Source of the DNA: Streptomyces liliifuscus | GTDB taxonomy: Bacteria; Actinomycetota; Actinomycetes; Streptomycetales; Streptomycetaceae | DNA length: 64,000 nt | NCBI RefSeq assembly: GCF_016598615.1 | Contig: NZ_CP066831.1 | Location: 8,556,001 to 8,620,000, forward strand | Reading direction: 5' to 3' | In this document: in pieces, positions 17,150 to 25,172 of the stretch | How positions within the stretch are numbered: position 1 is the first letter of the stretch | Layout of the letters: each line of letters begins with the position of its first letter | The notes under the pieces: generated by a model | The model's database searches: none | What the model saw: the letters and a program-made list of their open reading frames with translations, nothing else | Told to the model about the DNA's origin: nothing | Translations under genes and position numbers: made by a program

Positions 17150-17181
17150 GGAGCGGGCCCCGCACGCGCGGGGCCCGCTCC
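17150..17181. terminator. Bidirectional terminator between convergent chaplin and DUF5703 genes
   Basis: Perfect 14-bp GC-rich stem (17150-17163 with 17168-17181), 4-nt loop, followed on + by GTTTCAG. It serves genes arriving from both sides. Confidence 0.8.
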
Positions 17182-17198
17182 GTTTCAGCCGTCCCTCG

Positions 17199-17387
17199 TC
17201 ACCACGTGGCTCGCACCTGGCGGATGATCCGTCGGCGCAACCGCACCCTGCGGCTGCCGTCCGGGTGGAGGCTGAGGCGGTCCAACTCCCAGTGTCCGTA
17301 CTCGGCATGGTCCGTCAGCAGTCGTGTCGCTTCCTTGCGGGTGACCCCGCGCGGCACGTACACGTCGACAAATTCGTATTCCGGCAT
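17199..17387 (-). CDS. DUF5703 family small protein
   Basis: 62 aa, beginning MPEYEFVDVYVPRGVTRKEA and ending in an Arg-rich strand (RRVRLRRRIIRQ). This small conserved actinobacterial family sits beside the chaplin pair in other Streptomyces as I recall. Its function is unknown. The protein is short, basic at the C-terminus and has no signal peptide or membrane segment. It is divergent from the next gene, with only 47 nt between the starts. Confidence 0.75.
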   Translation of the reverse strand: MPEYEFVDVYVPRGVTRKEATRLLTDHAEYGHWELDRLSLHPDGSRRVRLRRRIIRQVRATW

Positions 17388-17434
17388 CGCATCTATTGTG
17401 CGTGCGGAGGCCGTGTACGGATAGCGTCTGCACT

Positions 17435-18139
17435 ATGTCTGATGCTGCGCAGCCCACCGCTGCCGAGGTACGCGCCGCCGCCGAGGCGGTCAAGGCCGCG
17501 CTCGACCGTCACCTGGCGGCGGTCGAGCGCAGGTCGGGTGAGGACGACCCGGCCGTCTACGAGGCGTTCAACGAGCTGGCCGCGGCCGCCGAGGAGTACG
17601 ACGAGCTCCTCTACGACCGCTATGACGAGGTCACTCCCTTCGAGATCCCCGGCACCGAGGACGCGCTGCCGTACACCGGGCCGGAGGAGCCCAACGCGCT
17701 GAGCGTGCTGATCCGCCGGGACTACACGGTGGTGGAGCCGCAGCGGCTGCTGGCGCAGGCGCAGCGGGTGGAGGCCGTGGAGGAGTCCGGGGCCGCGGCC
17801 GCGGGCTTCGACGCCGCTTCGGGGACCGTGCACGGTGCTCTGGGCGTCCTCTTCGGCGAGTTCGAGCCCGACGAGATCGCCTCGCGGCACAAGGAGTTCG
17901 GTCTGGAGGAGGCCGACTCCACGCTGTGGGTCACCGCCGCGGACGAACCCGCCGAGCCGGGCGAGTGGCTGGAGGCGCCGTTCGACCACGCCGATCCGCA
18001 TCAGGTGGTGTGCCGCTTCGACGTCAGCGCCGTCTTCGACGAGGAGACCGGGGCCGACCTCGACGACGACATCGAGGACGCCGTCGAGCCGGAGCTCGAC
18101 GAGGACGAGGACTTGGAGCCACTCGACGCGGACCGCTGA
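17435..18139 (+). CDS. Conserved actinobacterial protein of unknown function, acidic
   Basis: 234 aa from ATG 17435. A TAGCGT -10-like box lies 7 nt upstream, so the mRNA may be leaderless; the longer frame to 17396 would overlap the promoter. The N-terminal 70 residues are helical and Ala/Glu-rich (AAEVRAAAEAVKAAL), possibly coiled coil. A middle segment ALSVLIRRDYTVVEP and a late WLEAPFDHADPHQVVCRFDV look like a compact fold. The last 40 residues are strongly acidic (LDDDIEDAVEPELDEDEDLE). No domain of known function is recognised. Confidence 0.75.
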   Translation: MSDAAQPTAAEVRAAAEAVKAALDRHLAAVERRSGEDDPAVYEAFNELAAAAEEYDELLYDRYDEVTPFEIPGTEDALPYTGPEEPNALSVLIRRDYTVVEPQRLLAQAQRVEAVEESGAAAAGFDAASGTVHGALGVLFGEFEPDEIASRHKEFGLEEADSTLWVTAADEPAEPGEWLEAPFDHADPHQVVCRFDVSAVFDEETGADLDDDIEDAVEPELDEDEDLEPLDADR

Positions 18140-18156
18140 GGCCCCGCCGGTTCTTA

Positions 18157-18197
18157 CGGTGGCGGTCACCGGGCGAGGAGCCCGGTGACCGCCACCG
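18157..18197 (+). terminator. Strong terminator after the acidic conserved protein
   Basis: Perfect 18-bp stem (18157-18174 with 18180-18197) with a 5-nt loop, 17 nt past the stop. Confidence 0.85.
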
Positions 18198-18259
18198 GTG
18201 CGTCTGGGGCCCGGAGGCCGGGTCCGAGGCGGGCGCCCCGGACCCGTGGGCCCGGGGCG

Positions 18260-18347
18260 GGCGTCAGCCGATGGCTGGGCCCTGGGTCCTGAGCAGGGCA
18301 AGACAGCCGGTGGTACGCGGCTTGGTGGTGACCTCGGCCACCGCGCG
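18260..18347 (-). repeat. Decayed duplicate of the 3' end of the RecD2-like gene
   Basis: About 80% identical by eye to 18418-18506, the true 3' end of the - strand gene, including its stop codon. On the - strand it still reads TKPRTTGCLALLRTQGPAIG then stop, against AKPRTTRLPTLLRTQVPATG then stop in the intact gene. It is offset by 158 nt and lies in a different frame from the gene. Confidence 0.8.
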
Positions 18348-18421
18348 GTGGCCGGGCCCGTTGGCCGGGTTCGAAGCTGGGGCCCCGGACCCCGGCCCCC
18401 CGGGGCCGGGGGCGGAGGGCG

Positions 18422-20827
18422 TCAGCCGGTGGCCGGGACCTGGGTTCTGAGCAGGGTCGGCAGTCGGGTCGTACGCGGCTTTGCGGCGGCCTCGGACACC
18501 GCGCGCGGCAGGGCCTGGTCCACGCCGTGGACCACGGAGAGGTGCTGTTCGGCGCGGCCGAAGGCGGTGTAGATCCAGGGGCGCGTGAGCGCCTGGGCGG
18601 CGTCCCCCGGCAGGACCACGACCGCGGCGGGCCAGCGGGCGCCGACCGCCTGGTGCGCGGTGAGCGCCCAGCCGTGTCGCACGGCCTGCTCGACCCGCTC
18701 CTTCGGTACGACGACGGGAGCGCCCGCGCATTCCAGGTGCAGCCCGTCGGCGTCGGCCTTCACCACATGGCCCGGGACCGTGCGGCCCGGCGCGGGGGAG
18801 TACGCGATCCGGTCACCCGGGTCGAAGCCGCCGAAGCGGCCGGGGCCGGGGTTGAGCCGCTCCTTCAGCGCGATGTTGAGCGCGCGGGTGCCCGCCGCAC
18901 CGCCGTGGCCCGGGGTGATCACCTGGGTCTGCTCGGCCGGGATGCCGATGGCCCGCGGCACCGAGTCCGCGATCAGCTGCACGGTCCGGTGGACCGCCTC
19001 TCCGGCGTCGCGCACCGGGACGATCACGACTTCCTTGCCGGGGGCCGCCACCTGGTTCAGCTCGCCGATGCCGATGCCCGAGACCAGTTCGCCGACGGGG
19101 CCGGGGTCCGGGGTCCGCGAGGCGACCTGCGGGCACGCGCGCGCGGCGAGCAGATCCGCGAAGACCCGGCCGGGGCCCGCCGACCACAGCACCCCGGGGT
19201 CCCCGCTCAGCACCAGCCGGGCCCCGTCGGGCAGCGACTCCGCCAGCATCGCCGCGCTCTCCACGTCGAGCTGCGGCGCGTCGAGCACGATCAGGAGGTC
19301 GGTCCGCAGCATGCCGTCCGTGTCCCGCCCTGGGCCCTCGCCCCCGGAGAGCAGACCGGCGACCGTGGTCACGGCCTCGGCGGTCACGGCTTCGTGCGGT
19401 TCGGCCCCGCCGGGCGTCCCAGCCGTGCTGCCGGGCGTCCCGGCCGGGCTGTCCTGCCGCTCGTCCGGTGCGGTCGTGCCTCGCGCTCCCTCCGCGGTGG
19501 CGAGCAGCGCGCCGAAGCGGCGGCGGCCGTCCGGAGTGTGGGCGGCCGCGCACACCCGCAGGCCGAGGGACCGGGCGACCGCGGCCAGGGCCGCCGGTTC
19601 CGCACGGGACGCCTCACCGCCGGTGTGCAGGACGAGACCGTGGCCCGCGACCGCACGGATCAGCTCGGCGGCGGAGCCGGTCGCGGCCGACTCCCAGTCC
19701 GCGGCCGAACCGTCCTCCTTGGGCAGTGAGTTGACCACCCGGGCGAGACCGTCGGCGAGGCTCTCCTCGGCGAGCGCGTACCGCTCAAGACCGATGAGGA
19801 CGCGGACCGGACGCTCCGCCTCGCCCTCTTCGTCCTCGCTCTCGCCCTCGTCCGCGGAGGGCGCGGGAGCCGGCGGTGCGCCGGGCTCGTCCAGCGCGTC
19901 CTGGAAGACCAGGACGTCCCCCTCGGCGAGTGCGCTCTGCACGGCGGCATCGGGATCCGGCACCGAGCGCTGGGCGAGCGCCGTGTGGAGCGCCTGGGCC
20001 TCCAGGGCCGTGTGCCCGGCGAGGGCCGCCTGCTCCAGGAGCCATACCGTGACCGCCCGGCCCCGCCGCTCGTCGTCGGGACCGCACTCCGCGCCGAGCA
20101 GTGCCCGGGCGAACCCGTCGGTCTGCTCGGGCCTGACCCCGGCCACACGCAGCAACTGCCAGGGGTCCTCGCGGAGTTGCGTGTCGGCCCCCTCGCCGAG
20201 GACGGCGGCGACCTGCGCCGCCAGCGCCTCCGGGGCGCCGCCCTCGACGAGCACGGCCCGTACGGTGTCGACGGCCTCGGCGGCCACCGGCGCGGGTGCG
20301 GCGGAGGGCATGGCCTGCGGCTGCCGCACCGGCTCCGGCGCGGACCTGCGCGGCGCGGGCTCCGGCTCGGTGAAGACGCTCGCCGGGGGCTTCTCCCCGC
20401 TCTCCACCGCCCGCACTGCGGCAAGCAGATCGGCGGCCTTTCCGCTCAGGCGTGCCCCGGCCTGGATCGGCCCCTCCTTCTCCGCCTTCCGCCGCTCGAT
20501 CCGCTCCCGCAACTCCCGCTGCGCGGCCAACTCGGCCTCGGCCTCGGACAACTGGGCCGCGGTGTCGGTGTCGGCGGTGCCGTCGCCGGAACCGCCGTCC
20601 GCGGCGGGACCTCCCGCCTCCGACGGCCCGCCTTCACCGCTGCCGGTGTCCGTCGAGTCCGTCGTGTCCGTCGCGGCTGCGGCCGCTTCGTCGCCGGGGT
20701 CGGCAGGCGCGCCGCTCCCGTCCGCGGAACCCCTGTCGTCGTCGGCCCCCGGCCCGGCTCCGGGCCCCCCGGGCTCCGGGCCGGTCACCGGCTCGGTTTC
20801 CTCCGCGGCAGCGGGATCCGTGGTCAC
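18422..20827 (-). CDS. RecD2-like helix-hairpin-helix protein with degenerate ATPase motifs (predicted pseudo-helicase)
   Basis: 801 aa from a GTG that overlaps the aldo/keto reductase stop by 4 nt. The first ~90 residues are acidic and low-complexity, then a coiled-coil-like Glu/Arg stretch. A helix-hairpin-helix / winged-helix region (LLRVAGVRPEQTDGFARALL; LEAQALHTALAQRSV) and the C-terminal UvrD/RecD-type domain (ALTAHQAVGARWPAAVVVLP; YTAFGRAEQHLSVV) match RecD2. The motor motifs are altered: the expected TGGPGTGKT reads TGGEASRAEP, the Walker B DE reads DA (LIVLDAPQLD), GDPxQL reads GDPGVL, and HKxQGxE reads HQAVGAR. ATP hydrolysis is therefore doubtful. DNA binding or regulation of a partner is possible; nothing in the context says which. 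Confidence 0.75.
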   Translation of the reverse strand: MTTDPAAAEETEPVTGPEPGGPGAGPGADDDRGSADGSGAPADPGDEAAAAATDTTDSTDTGSGEGGPSEAGGPAADGGSGDGTADTDTAAQLSEAEAELAAQRELRERIERRKAEKEGPIQAGARLSGKAADLLAAVRAVESGEKPPASVFTEPEPAPRRSAPEPVRQPQAMPSAAPAPVAAEAVDTVRAVLVEGGAPEALAAQVAAVLGEGADTQLREDPWQLLRVAGVRPEQTDGFARALLGAECGPDDERRGRAVTVWLLEQAALAGHTALEAQALHTALAQRSVPDPDAAVQSALAEGDVLVFQDALDEPGAPPAPAPSADEGESEDEEGEAERPVRVLIGLERYALAEESLADGLARVVNSLPKEDGSAADWESAATGSAAELIRAVAGHGLVLHTGGEASRAEPAALAAVARSLGLRVCAAAHTPDGRRRFGALLATAEGARGTTAPDERQDSPAGTPGSTAGTPGGAEPHEAVTAEAVTTVAGLLSGGEGPGRDTDGMLRTDLLIVLDAPQLDVESAAMLAESLPDGARLVLSGDPGVLWSAGPGRVFADLLAARACPQVASRTPDPGPVGELVSGIGIGELNQVAAPGKEVVIVPVRDAGEAVHRTVQLIADSVPRAIGIPAEQTQVITPGHGGAAGTRALNIALKERLNPGPGRFGGFDPGDRIAYSPAPGRTVPGHVVKADADGLHLECAGAPVVVPKERVEQAVRHGWALTAHQAVGARWPAAVVVLPGDAAQALTRPWIYTAFGRAEQHLSVVHGVDQALPRAVSEAAAKPRTTRLPTLLRTQVPATG

Positions 20828-21807
20828 AGCGTGCTCCAGTCGTGATCGGGATAGTGGTGCACGGGCGCTGACACATCGTCGAGCGCTCGGCAGATCTCGT
20901 CAGGAAGACTAAGGGTCTCCACTGACAACGCGGCCGTGAGCTGCAGCGCGTTGCGCGCGCCTATGATCGGGGCGGCCACGCCCGGCCGGTCGCGGACCCA
21001 GGCGAGGGCCACCTGGAGCGGGGTCACTGCGAGGCCGTCCGCGGCCGTCGCCACCGCGTCCACGATGCGGCTGGCCGCGTCGTCCAGGTACGGCGCGACG
21101 AACGGCGCCAGCTGTTCCGACGCGCCCCGCGAGTCCGCGGGTGTGGCGTGCCGGTACTTGGCCGTCAGCACTCCCCGGCCCAGCGGAGAGGACGGCAGCA
21201 GACCGATGCCCAGGTCCAGCGCCGCGGGCAGCACCTCGCGCTCGACACCGCGCTGCAGCAGCGAGTACTCCATCTGCGTACTGGCCAGTCGCGTGCGTGT
21301 TCCGGGCGCCGCGAGCTGCCAGGTGGCCGCCTTGGCGAGCTGCCAGCCGCAGAAGTTGGAGACCCCGGCATAGCGCGCGCGGCCGCTGCTGACAGCGATG
21401 TCGAGAGCCTGGAGGGTCTCCTCCAGCGGCGCCTCGGGGTCGAAGGCGTGGATCTGCCAGAGGTCCACGTAGTCCGTGCCGAGCCGGGCCAGCGAGGCGT
21501 CGAGCGCGGACAGCAGATGGCCCCGCGAACCGTCGAAGCGCCGGTCCGGATCGGGCACGCTGCCCGCCTTCGTCGAGATCACCAGATCCCGGCGAGGCAC
21601 CAGACCCTCCATGAGCTGCCCGAGGAGGTACTCGGCCTCCCCGTCCCCGTACACATCGGCCGTGTCGACGAGGGTCCCGCCCGCCTCCCAGAACCCCTTC
21701 AACAGGTCCGCGGCGTCGTGCTCGTCGGTGTCCCTGCCCCAGGTGAGGGTGCCGAGTCCGATGCGGGACACGCGAAGGCCGGTACGGCCGAGATGCCTCT
21801 GCTCCAT
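20824..21807 (-). CDS. Aldo/keto reductase
   Basis: 327 aa from ATG 21807 (MEQRHLGRTGLRVSRIGLG); a 20-residue upstream extension is unlike the family. Residues about 47-60 read LVDTADVYGDGEAEYLLG with the catalytic Asp and Tyr, then VISTKAG with the Lys, and later YVDLWQIHAFDP with the His: the complete AKR tetrad. YAGVSNFCGWQ and the C-terminal PIIGARNALQL fit NADPH binding in the YajO/Tas-type group. It reduces an unknown carbonyl in the cytoplasm. Its stop overlaps the start of the downstream RecD2-like gene, so the two are probably co-translated, though no functional link is evident. Confidence 0.88.
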   Translation of the reverse strand: MEQRHLGRTGLRVSRIGLGTLTWGRDTDEHDAADLLKGFWEAGGTLVDTADVYGDGEAEYLLGQLMEGLVPRRDLVISTKAGSVPDPDRRFDGSRGHLLSALDASLARLGTDYVDLWQIHAFDPEAPLEETLQALDIAVSSGRARYAGVSNFCGWQLAKAATWQLAAPGTRTRLASTQMEYSLLQRGVEREVLPAALDLGIGLLPSSPLGRGVLTAKYRHATPADSRGASEQLAPFVAPYLDDAASRIVDAVATAADGLAVTPLQVALAWVRDRPGVAAPIIGARNALQLTAALSVETLSLPDEICRALDDVSAPVHHYPDHDWSTL

Positions 21808-21910
21808 GTGGGCTGAGATTACTGGCCACAAGTCGGTGTGTGGGCCCCTGTGGACAACCAGGATCACATGATCCCCAACCCGGTCCCTGCCGCTGCGCCC
21901 ACCGGCGCGC

Positions 21911-21945
21911 TAGGGTGCCGCACAAGGGACGTTACTGATCAGTAA
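21911..21945 (+). promoter_or_regulatory. LLM oxidoreductase promoter -10 (TAGGGT) and 14-bp palindromic operator
   Basis: TAGGGT at 21911-21916 fits the TAGGNT -10 consensus and would start transcription near 21923. A perfect palindrome TTACTGATCAGTAA lies at 21932-21945, about 10 nt into the transcript and 12 nt before the ATG. TTACT...AGTAA palindromes are typical of TetR-family operators, so a repressor could block elongation or ribosome access; no regulator gene is adjacent. Confidence 0.5.
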
Positions 21946-21957
21946 GGGGAATCGGCC

Positions 21958-23013
21958 ATGCAGCTCGGGATCAACCTCGGCTACTGGGGTGCCGGAATGG
22001 ACGCGGACAACCTCGCCGTGGCCAAGGAGGCCGACCGGCTGGGCTACGCGGTCTGCTGGGCCGCCGAGGCGTACGGATCGGACGCGGCCACCGTGCTCAC
22101 CTGGGTCGCCGCCCAGACCGAGCGCATCGACGTCGGCTCGGCCATCTTCCAGATCCCGGCCCGCCAGCCCGCGATGACGGCGATGACCGCCGCCACCCTC
22201 GACTCGCTCTCCGGCGGCCGCTTCCGCCTGGGCCTCGGCGTCTCGGGACCGCAGGTCTCGGAGGGCTGGTACGGCGTCAAGTTCGACAAGCCGCTGGCCC
22301 GCACCCGCGAGTACGTCGAGATCATCCGCAAGGCGATGACCCGCGAGCGCCTGTCGTACGAGGGCACGCACTGGACCCTCCCGCTGCCGGGCGGCCCCGG
22401 CAAGCCGCTGAAGCTGACCGTGCACCCGGAGCGCGAGCACATCCCGCTCTACATCGCCGCGATCGGCCCGAAGAACCTTGAGCAGACCGGCGAGATCGCC
22501 GACGGCGCCCTGCTGATCTTCCCGTCCGCCGAGCACCTGGAGGACACCGCGATCAAGCACCTGCGCGCGGGCCGCGAGAAGGCCGGGCTGACCATGGACG
22601 GCTTCGACGTCTGCCCGACGCTGCCGCTGGCACTGGGCGAGGACAAGGACGTACCGGCGCTGGCCGACATGTTCCGCCCGTACACCGCGCTCTACGTGGG
22701 TGGCATGGGCAGCCGCAAGCAGAACTTCTACAACCAGCTCGCGCAGCGCATGGGCTACGAGAAGGAGGCCGCCGAGATCCAGGACAAGTACCTGGCCGGC
22801 GACAAGGAGGGCGCGGCCGCCGCCATTCCGCAGCAGCTCATCGACCAGACCACGCTGCTCGGCTCCGTGGACCGCATCGCGGACCGCATGAAGGCCTACG
22901 CGGCCGCCGGGGTCACCACGCTCACGCTGGCCCCCGCGGGCTTCACACTGGACGAGCGGATCGCCTCGCTCCGGGCCGGGACGGACGCCCTGGAGCGGGC
23001 CGGACTCGCATAA
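21958..23013 (+). CDS. LLM class F420-dependent oxidoreductase
   Basis: 351 aa, with AAGGGGA 8 nt before the ATG. The luciferase-like TIM-barrel signatures are LGINLGYWGAGMDADNLAVA at the N-terminus, SGGRFRLGLGVSGPQVSEGW (cofactor-binding loop) and PLYIAAIGPKNLEQTGEIAD in the middle, plus VDRIADRMKAYAAAGVTTLT near the end. Actinobacterial members of this form use reduced F420 for hydride transfer to diverse substrates; the substrate here is unknown. Monocistronic, with its own promoter, a palindromic site in the leader and a terminator behind. Confidence 0.88.
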   Translation: MQLGINLGYWGAGMDADNLAVAKEADRLGYAVCWAAEAYGSDAATVLTWVAAQTERIDVGSAIFQIPARQPAMTAMTAATLDSLSGGRFRLGLGVSGPQVSEGWYGVKFDKPLARTREYVEIIRKAMTRERLSYEGTHWTLPLPGGPGKPLKLTVHPEREHIPLYIAAIGPKNLEQTGEIADGALLIFPSAEHLEDTAIKHLRAGREKAGLTMDGFDVCPTLPLALGEDKDVPALADMFRPYTALYVGGMGSRKQNFYNQLAQRMGYEKEAAEIQDKYLAGDKEGAAAAIPQQLIDQTTLLGSVDRIADRMKAYAAAGVTTLTLAPAGFTLDERIASLRAGTDALERAGLA

Positions 23014-23044
23014 CACCGCCCGCGGCGGGACGGGAGAGGTTCAG

Positions 23045-23086
23045 CGGCCGTGGTGGGGGCTCGGGGGGTCTTCCCCGCCACGGCCG
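23045..23086 (+). terminator. Terminator after the LLM oxidoreductase gene
   Basis: 14-bp stem with one G-U pair (23045-23058 with 23073-23086) and a 14-nt loop. Confidence 0.65.
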
Positions 23087-23258
23087 TCACGGAGAACAAC
23101 GCGCCAGGGCCCGCTCGGTTACGCGCCTCTCATGCCCCTCGCGTCCACCGTTCGGCGGAATTGTCCGACACAGGTGTTGCCGCACCCCTGGCTGCCCATT
23201 TGACTCTTTCTTTGCGGAGTCCCGCATGGAGGCGGGAGCCCGCATGGAGGTGGCACAC

Positions 23259-24047
23259 ATGCTTTCGGCCAAGAGTCTTTTCCAGGAGATCGTCGACAAC
23301 GACGAGTCGTTCCGGCTCTTCTGTTCCATCGCCGCCAGCGGGGAGACCCAGGGAGGCTGGGAGAACGCGCGGATCGCGGCCCTCGTCCCGGAGAGCGAAC
23401 GCGCCCTCGCACCCAAGATCACCCGGCACGGTGCCGACGAGGACAAGCACGGGCGGATCTTCAACGCGCTGATGAGGAAGCGGGGTGTCACACCCGTCGA
23501 GATCCCGCCCGAGACGGACTACACGATGCTCCTGGAGAAGCACGGCATCGGCCTCGCGCACGACAAGCTCAAGCGCGACGAGCCGCTCACCGTGCAGGAC
23601 ATCGTCACCTACCTCTCCCACAGCAGGGTCACCGAGCAGCGCGCCGCGGACCAGATGGTGATGCTGCGCAAGGACTTCGGCGACCACCCGGAGATCGGCA
23701 AGGCCGTGCGGATGATCTCCAACGACGAGGACAACCACCTCGCGTACTGCCACGAGGAACTGCTGCGCTTCGCGGCCGCGGGCCACGGCCGGGCCATCCA
23801 GCGGACCCTGCGCGAGTGCGCGCTCGCCGAGATCGGCATCTACCGGGACGTCAGCCTCGCCGTGATGGGCCACATGGGGCGCATCCTCGGCTGGTCCAAG
23901 CCCAAGGCGGCGCTGCTCGCCGCGGGCATCCATGCCATGTACCTGTACGAGCGGGTCCTCGGCTGGCGGCGCATGGTCTCGCTGACCGTGCCGGAGCGCC
24001 GCGACGCCCTGGGCGGCCCGGCGTCGGCGGCACCCGAGTTCGCGTGA
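23259..24047 (+). CDS. Ferritin-like domain protein
   Basis: 262 aa from ATG 23259, which has GGAGGTGG 7 nt upstream; ATGs at 23226 and 23244 are possible because CGCATGGAGG occurs twice there. The four-helix-bundle metal motifs are visible: Glu in the first helix (SIAASGETQGGWEN), a D/E-D-x-H pair (HGADEDKHGR), Glu in the third helix (SRVTEQRAADQ) and DEDNH in the fourth (MISNDEDNHLAYCHEEL). This is the pattern of diiron-binding ferritin-like proteins. The C-terminal 70 residues include a hydrophobic stretch and a Tyr-rich segment (AMYLYERVLGWRR). The role, whether iron or oxidative chemistry, is not determined; no operon partner. Confidence 0.75.
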   Translation: MLSAKSLFQEIVDNDESFRLFCSIAASGETQGGWENARIAALVPESERALAPKITRHGADEDKHGRIFNALMRKRGVTPVEIPPETDYTMLLEKHGIGLAHDKLKRDEPLTVQDIVTYLSHSRVTEQRAADQMVMLRKDFGDHPEIGKAVRMISNDEDNHLAYCHEELLRFAAAGHGRAIQRTLRECALAEIGIYRDVSLAVMGHMGRILGWSKPKAALLAAGIHAMYLYERVLGWRRMVSLTVPERRDALGGPASAAPEFA

Positions 24048-24111
24048 GCGTGGCCCACGCGCGCGTGCTGCCTCGTACGCGGCACGCGCGCGTGGAGCTC
24101 GTCGGGCGCGG

Positions 24112-25110
24112 CTACAGCCAGCCGCGCCGCTTGAACAGCCGGAACAGGAGCACCTCGAGCACCGCCATCAGCAGGATGACCGCCGGATAGGCCCACACCC
24201 AGTGCAGCTCCGGCATGTGGTCGAAGTTCATGCCGTAGATCCCCGCGATCATCGTGGGGACCGCGGCCATGGCCGCCCACGCGGAGATCTTCCGCATGTC
24301 GTCGTTCTGCCGGACGCTCATCTGCGCGAGATGTGCCGACAGGACGTCCGAGACCAGCCGGTCCAGGCCCTCCACGGACTCGTTCACCCGGGTCAGATGG
24401 TCACTGACGTCACGGAAGAAGGGCTGCGCCTTGTCGTGGACGAACGGCACCCCCGGACCGGAGACGCCCGAGCCCGCGAGGCGGGACAGCGGCACGGCCA
24501 GCGGTCCGGTGGCCCTGCGGAACTCCAGGATCTGCCGCTTGAAGGTGTAGATCCTGGACGCGGTGTGCCGGGAGCCGCCGTCGTTCGGCGAGAACACCTC
24601 CGCCTCGACCTCCTCCAGGTCGGTCTGCAGCTCGGTCGCCACCTCCAGATAGTGGTCGACGGTGTCGTCGGCGATGGAGTAGAGCACCGCCGTCGGGCCC
24701 AGGCGCATCATGTCCGGGTCCTGCTCAAGACGGCGTCGTACGGCCTTGAGCGGCGAGCCCTCGCCGTGCCGCACGGTCACCACGAAGGAGTCGCCCAGGA
24801 AGAGCATGAGCTCCCCGGAGGAGACGGCGTCGCTGTCCGGCTCGTACGTCACCGGCTTGAGCACCACGAACAGGGAGTCGTCGTACACCTCCAGCTTGGG
24901 CCGCTGGTGCGCCTTCAGGGCGTCCTCCACCGCCAGCGGATGCAGTCCGAACTCCTCGGTGACGAGATCGAACTCGCGCTCGGTCGGCTCGTACAGCCCG
25001 ATCCACACGAACGCGTTTCCCGAGGCACGCGCGGCGTCCAGGGCGTCCGAGAGGTCCTCCGGGCCCTCCGTCCGGTGCCCGTCGCGATAGATGGCACAGT
25101 CGACGATCAC
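24112..25110 (-). CDS. corA: CorA family Mg2+/Co2+ transporter
   Basis: 332 aa from GTG 25110; a longer frame to 25146 adds 12 residues without support. The signature loop YGMNFDHMPE between two C-terminal membrane helices (WAAMAAVPTMIAGI and AVILLMAVLEVLLFRLF) defines the family; the preceding ~270 residues form the cytoplasmic funnel, with the long stalk helix before the first membrane segment. CorA pentamers conduct Mg2+ and other divalent cations inward, gated by cytoplasmic Mg2+. It is divergent from the phosphatase gene, with 62 nt between starts. Confidence 0.93.
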   Translation of the reverse strand: MIVDCAIYRDGHRTEGPEDLSDALDAARASGNAFVWIGLYEPTEREFDLVTEEFGLHPLAVEDALKAHQRPKLEVYDDSLFVVLKPVTYEPDSDAVSSGELMLFLGDSFVVTVRHGEGSPLKAVRRRLEQDPDMMRLGPTAVLYSIADDTVDHYLEVATELQTDLEEVEAEVFSPNDGGSRHTASRIYTFKRQILEFRRATGPLAVPLSRLAGSGVSGPGVPFVHDKAQPFFRDVSDHLTRVNESVEGLDRLVSDVLSAHLAQMSVRQNDDMRKISAWAAMAAVPTMIAGIYGMNFDHMPELHWVWAYPAVILLMAVLEVLLFRLFKRRGWL

Positions 25111-25159
25111 GGAGCGTATTCTCCCGTCGCCGGGGACCCGGCGCACTCGGGCCGCGGCC

Positions 25160-25165
25160 TAGGCT
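25160..25165 (+). promoter_or_regulatory. -10 box (TAGGCT) giving a probably leaderless phosphatase mRNA
   Basis: TAGGCT ends 7 nt before the ATG at 25173, so transcription would start at or next to the initiation codon. No ribosome-binding site is visible, consistent with leaderless translation. Confidence 0.5.
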
Positions 25166-25172
25166 GGGCCGC

